The notes beneath the pieces were generated by a model, which ran no database searches, was not told where the DNA came from, and was given only the letters and a program-made list of their open reading frames with translations. From positions 3,038,001 through 3,102,000 of the forward strand of contig AP027304.1 of NCBI GenBank assembly GCA_036322835.1: a DNA stretch of 64,000 nt, in the 5' to 3' direction. Positions 51,599 through 61,542 of this stretch are shown one piece after another (the stretch's first letter is position 1; the number at the start of each line of letters is the position of its first letter). The stretch comes from Tenuifilaceae bacterium CYCD (GTDB taxonomy: Bacteria > Bacteroidota > Bacteroidia > Bacteroidales > Tenuifilaceae). The position numbers and the translations under genes are program-made.

Positions 51599-53839
51599 AT
51601 GGGTGAAAGGATTGTTCATAAAACTACTATTTGCATAGTTGCTTTTCTGTTGCTATTTGCTTCAGCAAATGCCCAATCCGACACTATAAAAAGGACACTT
51701 TCCACTGGTAATAACAAAACGGCATCGTTAATAGTTGAAGGGGAACTGTATTTAAAAGATAATCCCGACAAATCCCTCGACCTAGGCTTGCAGGCTTTGG
51801 TGATGGCAAAAAAACAGGGACAAACAAACGAAGAGGCAGCAGCATTAACGCTATTAGCCGAAGCCAATTATTTACTCAATCAGTTAGAAAATGCCTTACG
51901 CTACTACAATAGAGCTTTGAACCTGTATGAAAAACTGAATCAAAAGGAGCATTTGCTAAAAACATATATTGGGATTTCGCAGGTATACGATGCTTCCAAA
52001 AATCCTGAGCTGGCAATTCAGTATCTGGAAAGAGCTAAAAGTCAATTATCTGAAGATGTCAATATCAATTTACAGATTAACCTGTTGGAAAGTCTTGGGG
52101 TTATATATCAAAAACAGGGAAATTATCGGAATGCTATTGTTACATATAATAATATTCTTGACAAATTGGATGTAGGCTATTCCTCTAAAATTATAAACAA
52201 AGAAAAGATCCGGGTTAACTGTTACATTCAAATTGGGCAATCGGAAAAGAATTTAGGCGAACTCGATAAAAGCTTGGTCAACTTTAAGCAAGCAACCGCT
52301 TATGCATTGTCCGGTAAGGATACCTTAAGCTATGCAAATACGCTGAGGGAACTTGCGCTATCATTTTACCTGTTACAAAAATACGACAGTTCATACCATA
52401 ATGCCACATTATCCTATAACCTAAGCAAAACCATATCGGACACAACTGGTATGATACTTTCGCTACAGGGCATGGGCGATATTAAATTTGAAGAAGGGAG
52501 TGTCAATCAAGCCATCAACTTTTATACTCAGCAATTAAATCTGTCCGAAGGGAAGCGAGATACACCCAACTCGGTTTCATCGTTGGTTAAAATATCAAGA
52601 TGCTACTACGCAATCGGCGATTACCCTACCTCTTCGCGTTATCTAAATAGAGCGCTTGCGCTTGCACAGGAAAATAATCTTACGGAATCGAAAGCGGATG
52701 TTTACCGATACCTAGCACTTATTTATGAAACTCAAGGTAGATATAAGGATGCCTTGGATTTCTACAAGATGTGGATAGAGCTGCGCGACTCAATATACAG
52801 TGAGGAAACCGGACAAAAACTGGCAAAACTCCAGATTCTTTACGACATCACTCAGAAAGAAAAAGAAAACGAGATTCTTCGTCAAAACTCTGAGATCCAA
52901 AAACTTCAAATTGCAAAGTCTAAGTATCAGGGAATTATCCTGCTATCGTTAGCCATTGCGTTTATTGTTCTATCCCTATTTCTTATAATGATTTTCCGTG
53001 CCAAACAGAAGGAATTCCGAAAACAAAAAGAAACCGAACAACGAATCACCGAGATCAATAAGGAACTAGAGCGGCGAATGATTCAGGAAATAAAGAAGCA
53101 GGAAAAGCAGCAACAACTCCTTTCGCAGAAATCGAAGTTAGAATCGTTGGGTACGTTGGCGGCAGGTATTGCCCACGAAATTAATCAACCCCTTGGAGGA
53201 ATATCGATGGGGCTCGATAACATCCTGCTTAAAACGCAGGAAAATAACATGAGCAACGAGTATCTAAAAGATAAAGTAAATCTGCTTTTCGAAAATGTTG
53301 AGCGAATAAAGAAGATTATTGACCATATCCGGTATTTCTCCCGCACACAAAAACCGGTATCTTTCGTTCAGGTTAACATCAATGACGTTATTAAAAGTGC
53401 GCTGTTTATGGTATCGGCACAGTACGAGAATCATGGTGTAGTTATAGAAACAAATCTTGACGAGAATATTGGAATGGTTACGGCTGATAAGTTTAAGTTG
53501 GAGCAAGTTCTGCTAAACCTTCTATCCAATTCAAAATATGCAATTGACGAAAAGGAGAAACGGGTAAATAATGGAATATACCGAAAACGAATCGAAATAA
53601 AATCATGGAAGGATGATGAATCTATTTTCATAAGTTTTAAGGATAATGGGATTGGAATTCCTAGTAAAATTATCGATAAGATATTCGACCCATTCTTTAC
53701 TACAAAAAGCGAAGACAAAGGTACAGGCCTAGGACTATCAATCTCCTATAGCTTTATAAAAGATTTGTTAGGAGATATTAAGGTGGATAGCACAGAAAAT
53801 GAATACACAACTTTTGAAATATCAATACCAAAGGAATAG
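51599..53839 (+). CDS. TPR-containing sensor histidine kinase
   Basis: A signal peptide (VAFLLLFASANAQ) leads into a periplasmic TPR domain of about seven to eight repeats (about 45-400). A membrane helix at about 440-465 and a coiled coil follow. The kinase core has the H-box TLAAGIAHEINQPLGGI, the N-box LLNLLSNSKYAID, G1 DNGIGIP and G2 KGTGLGLSISYS. The regulator gene starts 3 bases after the stop codon, so the two form a two-component pair. Confidence 0.93.
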   Translation: MGERIVHKTTICIVAFLLLFASANAQSDTIKRTLSTGNNKTASLIVEGELYLKDNPDKSLDLGLQALVMAKKQGQTNEEAAALTLLAEANYLLNQLENALRYYNRALNLYEKLNQKEHLLKTYIGISQVYDASKNPELAIQYLERAKSQLSEDVNINLQINLLESLGVIYQKQGNYRNAIVTYNNILDKLDVGYSSKIINKEKIRVNCYIQIGQSEKNLGELDKSLVNFKQATAYALSGKDTLSYANTLRELALSFYLLQKYDSSYHNATLSYNLSKTISDTTGMILSLQGMGDIKFEEGSVNQAINFYTQQLNLSEGKRDTPNSVSSLVKISRCYYAIGDYPTSSRYLNRALALAQENNLTESKADVYRYLALIYETQGRYKDALDFYKMWIELRDSIYSEETGQKLAKLQILYDITQKEKENEILRQNSEIQKLQIAKSKYQGIILLSLAIAFIVLSLFLIMIFRAKQKEFRKQKETEQRITEINKELERRMIQEIKKQEKQQQLLSQKSKLESLGTLAAGIAHEINQPLGGISMGLDNILLKTQENNMSNEYLKDKVNLLFENVERIKKIIDHIRYFSRTQKPVSFVQVNINDVIKSALFMVSAQYENHGVVIETNLDENIGMVTADKFKLEQVLLNLLSNSKYAIDEKEKRVNNGIYRKRIEIKSWKDDESIFISFKDNGIGIPSKIIDKIFDPFFTTKSEDKGTGLGLSISYSFIKDLLGDIKVDSTENEYTTFEISIPKE

Positions 53840-53842
53840 AAT

Positions 53843-55222
53843 ATGGACACATTAAAAATACTCGTGCTGGATGATGAAAAGGTTTTTCGCGAAGAAATAC
53901 GGGAATTCTTAGAGGGTGATGGTTTTACTGTTCTTCTTTCATCAAAACCGTCGGAAGCATTCTCTGTCCTTAGCGAAAACGAAGTTGATATTCTAATCCT
54001 CGATTTGCGCCTTCCCGAAATGGATGGTTTAGAGGTGCTGAAACAGGTTAAAATTCAGTATCCTGATATTGAGGTTATAATGATAACTGGGCATGGCGAC
54101 ATGGATGCGGTAATACAGGCCATGCGACACGGAGCCGTTGAGTTTTTTCCAAAACCTTTCCGCTTGCTCGATATGCGCGCTGCAATACAACGGACCAAAC
54201 GGTACATTAGCCTCCATGCCGAGCTTAAAGAAATAAATCAAACATACTCACTCATCTCCAAGGAGCTGATAGAGAGTGTTGGAAACGAAATTCTCGGCAA
54301 AACTTCAGCAATAAATCAAGTGGTGGATTTGATGAGCAAAGTTGCCAAGGCCGACAACACATCCGTACTAATTACAGGAGAAAGTGGTACAGGCAAAGAA
54401 CTTGTAGCTCGCGGGATACACTATCTAAGTGAGAGAAAGAAATCGTACTTCTATGCGGTAAACTGTTCGGCAATTCCCGAAACCCTTTTCGAAAGCGAGT
54501 TCTTTGGACACAAGAAAGGATCGTTTACTGGTGCAAACGAGGATAAAGCCGGTTGGTTTGAGATTGCCCACGGAGGAACACTATTTCTCGATGAGGTTGT
54601 AGAGATGCAGCCAGCCATGCAGAGTAAACTCCTGCGAGTTTTAGAGGAACGAAAAATTAGACGCATTGGTTCAAGTGTAGATATCCCCGTAGATGTTAGA
54701 ATAATAGCTGCAACAAATCAGAACATTCACAAGTTGATTGAAACAGGAAAGTTTAGACCGGACCTATACTACCGCTTAAACTCATTCGAAATCAATATTC
54801 CTCCATTACGCGATCGTAAGGACGATATCCCCCTTCTGCTCGATTACTATGTAAAACTTCTTTCGCAACGGCTTGGTAAAAGAATTAATAGCGTGGATAC
54901 AGCCATTAATCGAGTAATGATGTCATATAACTTTCCGGGCAATGTCCGAGAGCTTAAGAATATGGTTGAGCGTGCAATCATTCTTTGCGATGGCAATAAA
55001 CTTACCCTCAAAAACTTTACGGGGTTAACCCCATCGGTAGAGACGCCATCGACCACATCAACTATTGGCGAGGAAATATTTGATTTAGATTTGATTGAGA
55101 AGATCGTGATAATGAAAGCCCTCGAAAAGACTGGCTATAAAAAAGCGGAAGCAGCTCAGCTGCTAAATATTACAAGACAATCGCTTGACAGAAGGCTCGA
55201 AAAGTATGAAATCAATATTTAG
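53843..55222 (+). CDS. Sigma-54-dependent response regulator (NtrC-type)
   Basis: The receiver domain has Asp in LILDLRLPEMDG and Lys in FFPKPFR. The AAA+ domain shows Walker A GESGTGKELVARG, the sigma-54 contact loop as GSFTGA (usually GAFTGA) and Walker B GTLFLDEVVEM. The R-finger block is also present. The C-terminal Fis-type HTH (KAEAAQLLNITRQSLDRRLEK) binds DNA. Its partner kinase is directly upstream. It implies RpoN-dependent promoters in this genome. Confidence 0.94.
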   Translation: MDTLKILVLDDEKVFREEIREFLEGDGFTVLLSSKPSEAFSVLSENEVDILILDLRLPEMDGLEVLKQVKIQYPDIEVIMITGHGDMDAVIQAMRHGAVEFFPKPFRLLDMRAAIQRTKRYISLHAELKEINQTYSLISKELIESVGNEILGKTSAINQVVDLMSKVAKADNTSVLITGESGTGKELVARGIHYLSERKKSYFYAVNCSAIPETLFESEFFGHKKGSFTGANEDKAGWFEIAHGGTLFLDEVVEMQPAMQSKLLRVLEERKIRRIGSSVDIPVDVRIIAATNQNIHKLIETGKFRPDLYYRLNSFEINIPPLRDRKDDIPLLLDYYVKLLSQRLGKRINSVDTAINRVMMSYNFPGNVRELKNMVERAIILCDGNKLTLKNFTGLTPSVETPSTTSTIGEEIFDLDLIEKIVIMKALEKTGYKKAEAAQLLNITRQSLDRRLEKYEINI

Positions 55223-55292
55223 TTTAATGAGTTTTTAATTCTCTTTAAGGATAATTGTTTCGTAAAATAGTTAGCCATTCTTGATGCCGAGT

Positions 55293-55328
55293 AAAAAGAA
55301 GAGCCGCATTTTTGCGGCTCTTCTTTTT
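55293..55328. terminator. Bidirectional terminator between convergent genes
   Basis: AAAGAAGAGCCGCA (55295-55308) and TGCGGCTCTTCTTT (55313-55326) form a 14-bp perfect stem with a TTTT loop, A-rich before and T-rich after. Confidence 0.9.
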
Positions 55329-55333
55329 TATTA

Positions 55334-57439
55334 CTAGAACTTCTCGAATTCATCATCGCTATCGCCCTTCATCTTTATGTCAAAGCCTTTGGTTTGAGCC
55401 TTGTTGGTTGAGTCGGTGCTGGGTTTAGTTTTGGTATCTACATTCTTAACATTGCTTTTGGTTGTTTTTGTTGCGACAGCCTTATCCTTTTTAACTCCAG
55501 TAGGCATTGTTTCCTTATGCTCAACAAATGCCTCGTGTTCAGTTGTCGATTTAGTTTTGAAACTATTTGCTATTTCGAGTAGTTTTTCGGCTTGGGCAGC
55601 CATTTCTTCTGCGCTTGAGGCCATCTCTTCCGAAACCGATGCGTTTTGCTGGGTAATTCCATTCAGCTGTTGGGTTGTGGAGTTAACCTGTTCCGATGCA
55701 GTTCTTTGCTCCTTGCTCGAATGCGATATTTCGAGTACTAGTTCGCTTGTTTTTTGAATCTTAGGTATGATTACATTGAGAAGATTTGTGGCTTTATCGG
55801 TGATGTTTACGCTTGTAGTGGAGAGTTGGTTTATTTCCTCAGCGGCATCCCTGCTGCGCTCGGCTAATCTACGAACTTCGGCCGCAACAACAGCAAAACC
55901 TCTACCGTGTTCGCCCGCACGGGCAGCCTCTACGGCTGCATTCAATGCAAGTAAATTGGTTTGAAAGGCAATGTCGTTTATTATTTGAATTTTCTCCGCA
56001 ATATTCTTTATTGATGCCATGCTTTCTTCCGACGAATCTTTTACTTTAAATGCATCATCGGCAACCTGCGATGCAATTGTTTCAACTTCCGATGAATTCT
56101 GTGAGTTCTGCTCAATATTCGAAACCATTTCCTCCATGGTTGACGATAACTCTTCGGTGGAAGATGCTAGCTCTGCAGCACCCGATGAAATTTGTTGAGC
56201 TGTTGCGTTTAGTTGAGAACTGGTATCGGCAATGTTCGAACTGGTATTCTGGAACTCAAAAACCATTTCGGTTAACTTTTCCTGCATTGATTTTAGAGAG
56301 GATTGCAGGGTTCCAATTTCATCTTCTCTGTTTACCTCCACATCCGATGTTAGATTTCCCTGCGATATTGTATTGGCAATATTAACTGCACCAAATATTG
56401 GTTTTATTATTTGATTCGATTGCATGTAGATTAAGAAGAATAGAACTAGCACGCCCACAATACCAACAAGAATTATTTTAAACATTAAACCTTGGCTCTC
56501 GGCAATTACCTCATTTTTCGGTATTAATACTATTAAAGCCCACGGACTTTTGTTTTTTCCAATTAAAACCGGAGTTGTAAATGCAATTAGTTTTTCGCCA
56601 TTTGAGTTTTTAATCTCGAAGTTTTTTGCATTGCCTTGCGATATTACTTTTTCTATATTGAGTTCATTGGTTTTAATTATATCGGTAACCTTTTCATTGA
56701 TATATTTCCCATCGGGGTAGGCTGCAATAATGCCAGTGTTTGATACAAGAAAACCAAACCCGTTTTGGTATAGTTTAATATCCTTAATCGTAGTTGAAAG
56801 TTCTTTTAAGTCAATATCGATTCCTATTACACCAATGCTATTACCATTTTCAATGACTGGTACGGCAATGCTTGTTTCAAAAAAATTATTTAATGTATCG
56901 TTAGTGTAAGAGTACAGGTAGGGTTCTATAACTGTTTCTATTTTGTTATTAAGAGGCAAAGCATAGTAGTCTTCGCTAAACATATCAACTCTGCCAGGCT
57001 CAATTTTTACTTGATTATTATCCTTGTAGTTCGAGAAATTAAAGTGTCCTTCTTCATCCCACGGATAAACTTCTTTGTATTTTGCATCAAGGCCATCCAG
57101 TTGGTTTGGCTCAAACATCGCCCATGTGGCTAGGTAATTACTATTGGATAATAGGGATTCAACCAGAATATTTCGGTAAACGGATCTATCGGTTACGGAT
57201 GATTTTTTGAGCGATACAAAGGCATTTTTGATATTATGCGCTGTTTCTAAAGGCTTTTCTAGGTAGTTTCGAACCATGATGGTCGCTTCGTTTGCCTTGC
57301 TTTTACTCAGTTCTGTCGCGCTTTTTAATGCATTGTTTCTGCTAGCCACTGTGATGTAAATAATTGTTGCCGCAAAAATTATAATGGTTAAGCCAAGAAT
57401 GTTAACCATTAGTTGTGTTTGCAAACTTTTACTTTTCAT
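55334..57439 (-). CDS. Methyl-accepting chemotaxis protein with dCache sensor
   Basis: The protein has helix 1 (about 10-30), a double-Cache periplasmic domain (about 35-290, [19 protein letters not shown]), helix 2, HAMP (about 345-395) and a full MCP signalling domain (about 420-640). The hairpin tip is [20 protein letters not shown] followed by [22 protein letters not shown]. The C-terminus is a charged, flexible tail ending DDEFEKF, without a CheR-binding NWETF pentapeptide. The Cache part resembles that of the sensor at 5740-8046. No che genes are nearby. Confidence 0.92.
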   Translation of the reverse strand: MKSKSLQTQLMVNILGLTIIIFAATIIYITVASRNNALKSATELSKSKANEATIMVRNYLEKPLETAHNIKNAFVSLKKSSVTDRSVYRNILVESLLSNSNYLATWAMFEPNQLDGLDAKYKEVYPWDEEGHFNFSNYKDNNQVKIEPGRVDMFSEDYYALPLNNKIETVIEPYLYSYTNDTLNNFFETSIAVPVIENGNSIGVIGIDIDLKELSTTIKDIKLYQNGFGFLVSNTGIIAAYPDGKYINEKVTDIIKTNELNIEKVISQGNAKNFEIKNSNGEKLIAFTTPVLIGKNKSPWALIVLIPKNEVIAESQGLMFKIILVGIVGVLVLFFLIYMQSNQIIKPIFGAVNIANTISQGNLTSDVEVNREDEIGTLQSSLKSMQEKLTEMVFEFQNTSSNIADTSSQLNATAQQISSGAAELASSTEELSSTMEEMVSNIEQNSQNSSEVETIASQVADDAFKVKDSSEESMASIKNIAEKIQIINDIAFQTNLLALNAAVEAARAGEHGRGFAVVAAEVRRLAERSRDAAEEINQLSTTSVNITDKATNLLNVIIPKIQKTSELVLEISHSSKEQRTASEQVNSTTQQLNGITQQNASVSEEMASSAEEMAAQAEKLLEIANSFKTKSTTEHEAFVEHKETMPTGVKKDKAVATKTTKSNVKNVDTKTKPSTDSTNKAQTKGFDIKMKGDSDDEFEKF

Positions 57440-57763
57440 AATTGACCAGTTTTGTTGGATGAAAGAATAGCGTATGCTTTGTAATACGCATAGATAAAGA
57501 TATTTGTAATAAATACGGAAGTAATTTAAGGGATATTGACGTTGGAGTCAATTATTTTGAAATATATTTTTAAGTGATTTGATGTAATCATTTATTAATT
57601 AGATTGTAAGTTAGAACGTTTGGTGAAGTTTTAAGATTGAATGTATGCAAACATAATACGCACAAACAAAGAGCCTATTCTCGTTCAAGACAGATTGTAT
57701 TGCGACTATTAAGAAATCTCGGAGGAGGATAGTTCCGAGTTGAATTCAAAGATTTAACTTGAT
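57440..57763. other. Spacer between chemoreceptor and oxidoreductase
   Basis: The 324 bases are AT-rich. A CTCGGA/TCCGAG hairpin (57718-57739) followed on the minus strand by a T-rich stretch might end some transcript, most likely that of the flavin oxidoreductase. No promoter with a full consensus or gene is seen. Confidence 0.45.
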
Positions 57764-58810
57764 TTATACACCATAAAGCGGACACGATTCAGGCCTGGAA
57801 AAACGCTTGCATCGCGGTTGACAATCGATGCAGTATATAATATCTTCGCCATTTCTGGCTTTGTTTGCCCATTGGGCGTCGGTGAGCATGTCGCGACCAA
57901 TTGCAACAAAATCGGCAAAGCCGCTTTCAACCAACCTGTTTGCTCGTTCAGGGGTTTGAATTTGGTTAACCACAATAACGGGAACCTTTACATGCTTTTT
58001 AATCTCGGTGCCCATATATAAAATTGAGTTGAATTCGCATCCCTGTGGAGTTTCGGCGTTAATTCCCTTTACTCCGCCATGCGATGCATGGATAATGTCA
58101 ACGCCAGACTTCTCGAGTAGTTGGGCAACCTCTATGCCCTCGGAGAGGGTAGGAGTGCATGACCCTAACCGGTAGTCTACTATAAAATTACTTTTAGTTG
58201 ATGATTTAATTCCGGCGATAATTTCGGATGCAAGGCGTAGCCTGTTTTCAGTGCTACCTCCATACTCGTCGGAACGGTGGTTCATTGCCGATGACGCAAA
58301 TTGGTTTAGCAGGTATCCATGCGCTCCATGTAGTTCAACTCCATCGAACCCGGCTTTTTCGGCTCTAATTGCTGCTGCTATAAACTCATCACGCAGTTGG
58401 TGGATCTGATCAACCGTTAACTCAACCGTGCGTTCATCATCGGGGTCAACGGATGGGCCGTAGGCGAATTCCGAAACTCCCTTGCGAGTTGTTAATCCTG
58501 CATGATGAATTTGAAGCAAAATAGCTGTGCCATACTTGTGGCAGGCATTTGTTATTCGGGTTAAGCCTTCAATCTGATCGTCGCTCCATGCCCCTAATTG
58601 GTAGTTGAAGATTTTGCCTTGTTGATTTACGCAGGTTGCTTCAACAACAATAAGACCAGCACCACCTTTGGCTCTTTCCTCGTAATGCGTAACGTGTTTG
58701 TCGGTAACCTTGCCATCGGTATATGACCAGCCAAAATTAACTACTGGAGGAAACACTATTCTGTTAGTAATCTGTATTCCTTTTATTGTTATTGGAGAAA
58801 AAATGTTCAT
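57764..58810 (-). CDS. NADH:flavin oxidoreductase, Old Yellow Enzyme family
   Basis: The ATG at 58810 (MNIFSPITIKGIQITNRIVFPPV) gives 348 residues. The TIM-barrel FMN enzyme markers are present: TNRIVFPPV, ILLQIHHAG, GFDGVELHGAHGYLLNQFASSAMNHRSDEYGGSTENRLR (the catalytic HxxH-type region), and VAIGRDMLTDAQWANKARNGE. The C-terminus ends YCIDCQPRCKRFSRPESC, a CxxCxxxCx8C pattern like the [4Fe-4S] site of 2,4-dienoyl-CoA reductases, although the second FAD/NAD domain of those enzymes is absent. Confidence 0.9.
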   Translation of the reverse strand: MNIFSPITIKGIQITNRIVFPPVVNFGWSYTDGKVTDKHVTHYEERAKGGAGLIVVEATCVNQQGKIFNYQLGAWSDDQIEGLTRITNACHKYGTAILLQIHHAGLTTRKGVSEFAYGPSVDPDDERTVELTVDQIHQLRDEFIAAAIRAEKAGFDGVELHGAHGYLLNQFASSAMNHRSDEYGGSTENRLRLASEIIAGIKSSTKSNFIVDYRLGSCTPTLSEGIEVAQLLEKSGVDIIHASHGGVKGINAETPQGCEFNSILYMGTEIKKHVKVPVIVVNQIQTPERANRLVESGFADFVAIGRDMLTDAQWANKARNGEDIIYCIDCQPRCKRFSRPESCPLYGV

Positions 58811-58960
58811 TGCTAGTGTGTTTATAAAGTATAAAGTTTGTAAAAATAGGAGTTGTTTGTTGATGGCTGAAAGTCGTTTCTGAAAAATGATATCACCAGG
58901 TCTCCTCACAAACAATAAACAACTTTTAACTTTATGATCTTTGCAAACTTGTTACTTTCG

Positions 58961-60508
58961 TTAGTTCCGCATAGTAGTAATTGTTACTCGCTTTTCGGCT
59001 TTCAGATCACTCTTTTCAATTCTTTTCATTCCTCGGGTCGTTACAAGAATTGTTTGCATGTCGTCGACAATAAACTCGTAGCCATCCTGTTTTTTGGTTC
59101 TTAGTCCGCCAAATGCTAATTCCTGAGCGTTGAGCTGAAGTGTCTCTACTCCGAAGGGTTCAGAGCATTCAAATTCGTATGGAAGTTCGTATACCTTGTT
59201 AACCTTATCGGTGCTAATGTAGTAGTTGTCGAGTAGCAGCACTTTTTGTCCATCGGCCAAATGGTAAATAACCCGTAAGTAGCATTCCTTGTTGGCGCGA
59301 ACTGAAAGTTTCATATGTTCACCCTCTGTGAATATAAGGTTATCGGCTCCCTTGTTGGTCCATAGTTCAACTTTTAGATCGCCACCCTCAATCTCCCCTT
59401 TAGAGAACACCCGCATGTTTGAGTAAGCCTCCTGAAAGTTTTCGGGTTTTGTTTGGAGATTTGCCTGGGCAAGTTTCTCTGCCGATAGTTTAACTTCGGT
59501 ACTTGCAATTGGCTTGCCTGTTTCGATACTCTTGGCGATGCAAATGACCCTGATGCTATTGCCTTCTTCCCAGTATGTACCCGATATTAATGTTCCCTTA
59601 GTAGATACAGAATTATTGCCGGTTTCTATGGATTTATCGATACTAATACCTGCCGCAATTAGCTTTTGTTCCAATGCAATTTGCATTCTACGGGAAAATG
59701 GGCTGTTCATCCCGGTTTCCTGAAAGGTGAAGTACGATAACTTGATAGGCGATACTAAAAGATTTTTCTGACGGCTCAATTCGCTAGTTAGAATAGATGC
59801 TGCTTCGTCGATGGATAGGTTATCGGCTTTCCGAATCTTGCCCGATTGCTCATCCAGTTCGCTATGGAGTTTGCTATAGTCGGAGTATTTTACCAAATCA
59901 TCGGAGGCCGTTTTGTTTATTGCAACCAAAAGCGTTTGTGCTTCCTCTGCCTCGCGGAAAAGGGTTTGGCATTCCGATATTAACCGTAAGGCTTCATCTC
60001 GGCTGTTGGCATCAATCATTTTCATAATAGTGCCAATCTTTTCAGTTATTTGGGTTAGGTTACGTTTTACAACTTCGTTGTAGTATTTGCTCAAATCGGT
60101 TCGTTTTGCGTAAACAATGGCGTACCCAGTTTTTGATTTGCTATCGTAGGCCGATTCGCTTTTCAATCCTGAAACTTTAAGGTTACTGGCCGATGTGCTG
60201 GTTTGCTGGAAGGTTTGATGTAACTTGTTATCCATTTCAATTGTATTGGCGGTAGAAATGGATGTAATGGTTGTTTGTACCGATTGTACTAGGTTGGTTG
60301 TGGCCAAATCGACAAGCTTTGCCAATAGTTGGACTTGATCCTCTTTGTTTCTATTTTGCTCTGAGGCAAAGGCAACTAAATATTCTTTCTCAGGATATTT
60401 CAGTTCACGTTGATCAACATTAGCCCAGTTTGGTGTTTGCGACTGTGTGTTGGTGTAAAATGTGCACAGTGTAGCTGTGTAAACAATAATTCTCTCAATA
60501 CTTTTCAT
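58961..60508 (-). CDS. Exported LPP20/DUF4384-type protein
   Basis: A signal peptide (about 1-24) is followed by an LPP20-like domain (about 25-140, WANVDQRELKYPEKEYLVAFAS), a helical middle (about 145-240), an unassigned region (250-370) and a DUF4384 domain (about 375-490). The last has LKVELWTNKGADNLIFTEGEHMKLSVRANKECYLRVIYHL. DUF4384 often occurs with caspase-like or CsgG-like parts in exported proteins. This gene is alone here, about 19 kb from the caspase pair. The function is unknown. Confidence 0.75.
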   Translation of the reverse strand: MKSIERIIVYTATLCTFYTNTQSQTPNWANVDQRELKYPEKEYLVAFASEQNRNKEDQVQLLAKLVDLATTNLVQSVQTTITSISTANTIEMDNKLHQTFQQTSTSASNLKVSGLKSESAYDSKSKTGYAIVYAKRTDLSKYYNEVVKRNLTQITEKIGTIMKMIDANSRDEALRLISECQTLFREAEEAQTLLVAINKTASDDLVKYSDYSKLHSELDEQSGKIRKADNLSIDEAASILTSELSRQKNLLVSPIKLSYFTFQETGMNSPFSRRMQIALEQKLIAAGISIDKSIETGNNSVSTKGTLISGTYWEEGNSIRVICIAKSIETGKPIASTEVKLSAEKLAQANLQTKPENFQEAYSNMRVFSKGEIEGGDLKVELWTNKGADNLIFTEGEHMKLSVRANKECYLRVIYHLADGQKVLLLDNYYISTDKVNKVYELPYEFECSEPFGVETLQLNAQELAFGGLRTKKQDGYEFIVDDMQTILVTTRGMKRIEKSDLKAEKRVTITTMRN

Positions 60509-60608
60509 GATACAATATTTAATGTCTTACTTCTTGTCTAGAATAGCGATAACAATATTAGTCATTATATTTTATTTATGAAAAAAAGAGGCTTCACTCT
60601 TAAATGTT

Positions 60609-60616
60609 TACCTTTG
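60609..60616 (+). promoter_or_regulatory. -7 box before the HAD gene
   Basis: TACCTTTG matches TAnnTTTG and lies inside a longer possible coding frame starting at 60578. This favours the ATG at 60635. No good -33 box was found. Confidence 0.4.
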
Positions 60617-60634
60617 CCTTATATAACAATTATC

Positions 60635-61339
60635 ATGCTAAACCAAGTAAAAGTAATAGGATTTGATGCCGACGATACCCTTTGGGACAATGAAACGTTT
60701 TACCGCGAAACAGAGCACAAGTTTTGCATGCTGCTGGAGGAGTATATTCAGGAATCTGAGTTGAATAAGGAACTTTTCGAAACGGAGATCAGTAATTTAG
60801 AATTATATGGGTATGGCATTAAGGCGTTTACACTATCCTTAATTGAAACTGCAATTCGAATTTCCGGAGGGAAGGTTTCTGCGTCTATAATCAATCAAAT
60901 TATTGAACTTGGAAAAGATCAACTAAATAGGCCAGTAACATTGATTGACGGGGTTGAAGACGTTTTGAAGAAATTGCGACCTCACTATAAGTTGATTGTT
61001 GCCACCAAGGGCGATTTACTGGATCAGGAGCGTAAGTTGCATAAGTCGAATTTGTCAGAATACTTTCATCATATCGAGATTATGAGCGATAAACGGGAGA
61101 AAAACTACGCGGAGTTACTTCGTCATCTCGAAATAAAGCCCGAAGAGTTCCTGATGGTTGGTAATTCTATCAAATCAGATGTTCTTCCGGCTATAAATTT
61201 GGGCGGTTTTGGCGTTTTTGTTCCTTACCATACAACATGGCTGCATGAGTATGTGGATGAGGCAAAAATAGACCATGAGCGTTACTTCAAGATTGATTCA
61301 ATGGCAGGACTAATAAACCTATTAAACTTGGGCTATTAG
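60635..61339 (+). CDS. HAD-family phosphatase
   Basis: The ATG at 60635 gives MLNQVKVIGFDADDTLWDNE, with the nucleophile Asp in the DxDDT motif. The conserved Thr is in IVATKGD, the Lys in HKSNLSEYFHHIEI, and the acidic motif in FLMVGNSIKSDVLPAINLG. The substrate is unknown, probably a small phosphomonoester. A terminator follows 30 bases after the stop. Confidence 0.88.
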   Translation: MLNQVKVIGFDADDTLWDNETFYRETEHKFCMLLEEYIQESELNKELFETEISNLELYGYGIKAFTLSLIETAIRISGGKVSASIINQIIELGKDQLNRPVTLIDGVEDVLKKLRPHYKLIVATKGDLLDQERKLHKSNLSEYFHHIEIMSDKREKNYAELLRHLEIKPEEFLMVGNSIKSDVLPAINLGGFGVFVPYHTTWLHEYVDEAKIDHERYFKIDSMAGLINLLNLGY

Positions 61340-61368
61340 TTTGCTTATCAGTAGCATTTAGTTTTTAG

Positions 61369-61397
61369 GGTTAATCGAATTGATTAACCTTTTTTTA
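61369..61397 (+). terminator. Terminator after the HAD gene
   Basis: GGTTAATC (61369-61376) and GATTAACC (61382-61389) form an 8-bp stem with a 5-base loop and seven T. Confidence 0.85.
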
Positions 61398-61542
61398 CAT
61401 GAAGTGAGTTGTTGACTTATAACTAAAAACATGGTAAATTTATATAAATCGTCTAAAATTAAATAGTATAAGAAACTATTTGAAGAATTAGCCTTGTGAG
61501 TATTAAGTTGATTTTTATTAATTATCAATATTGCACAAGATC

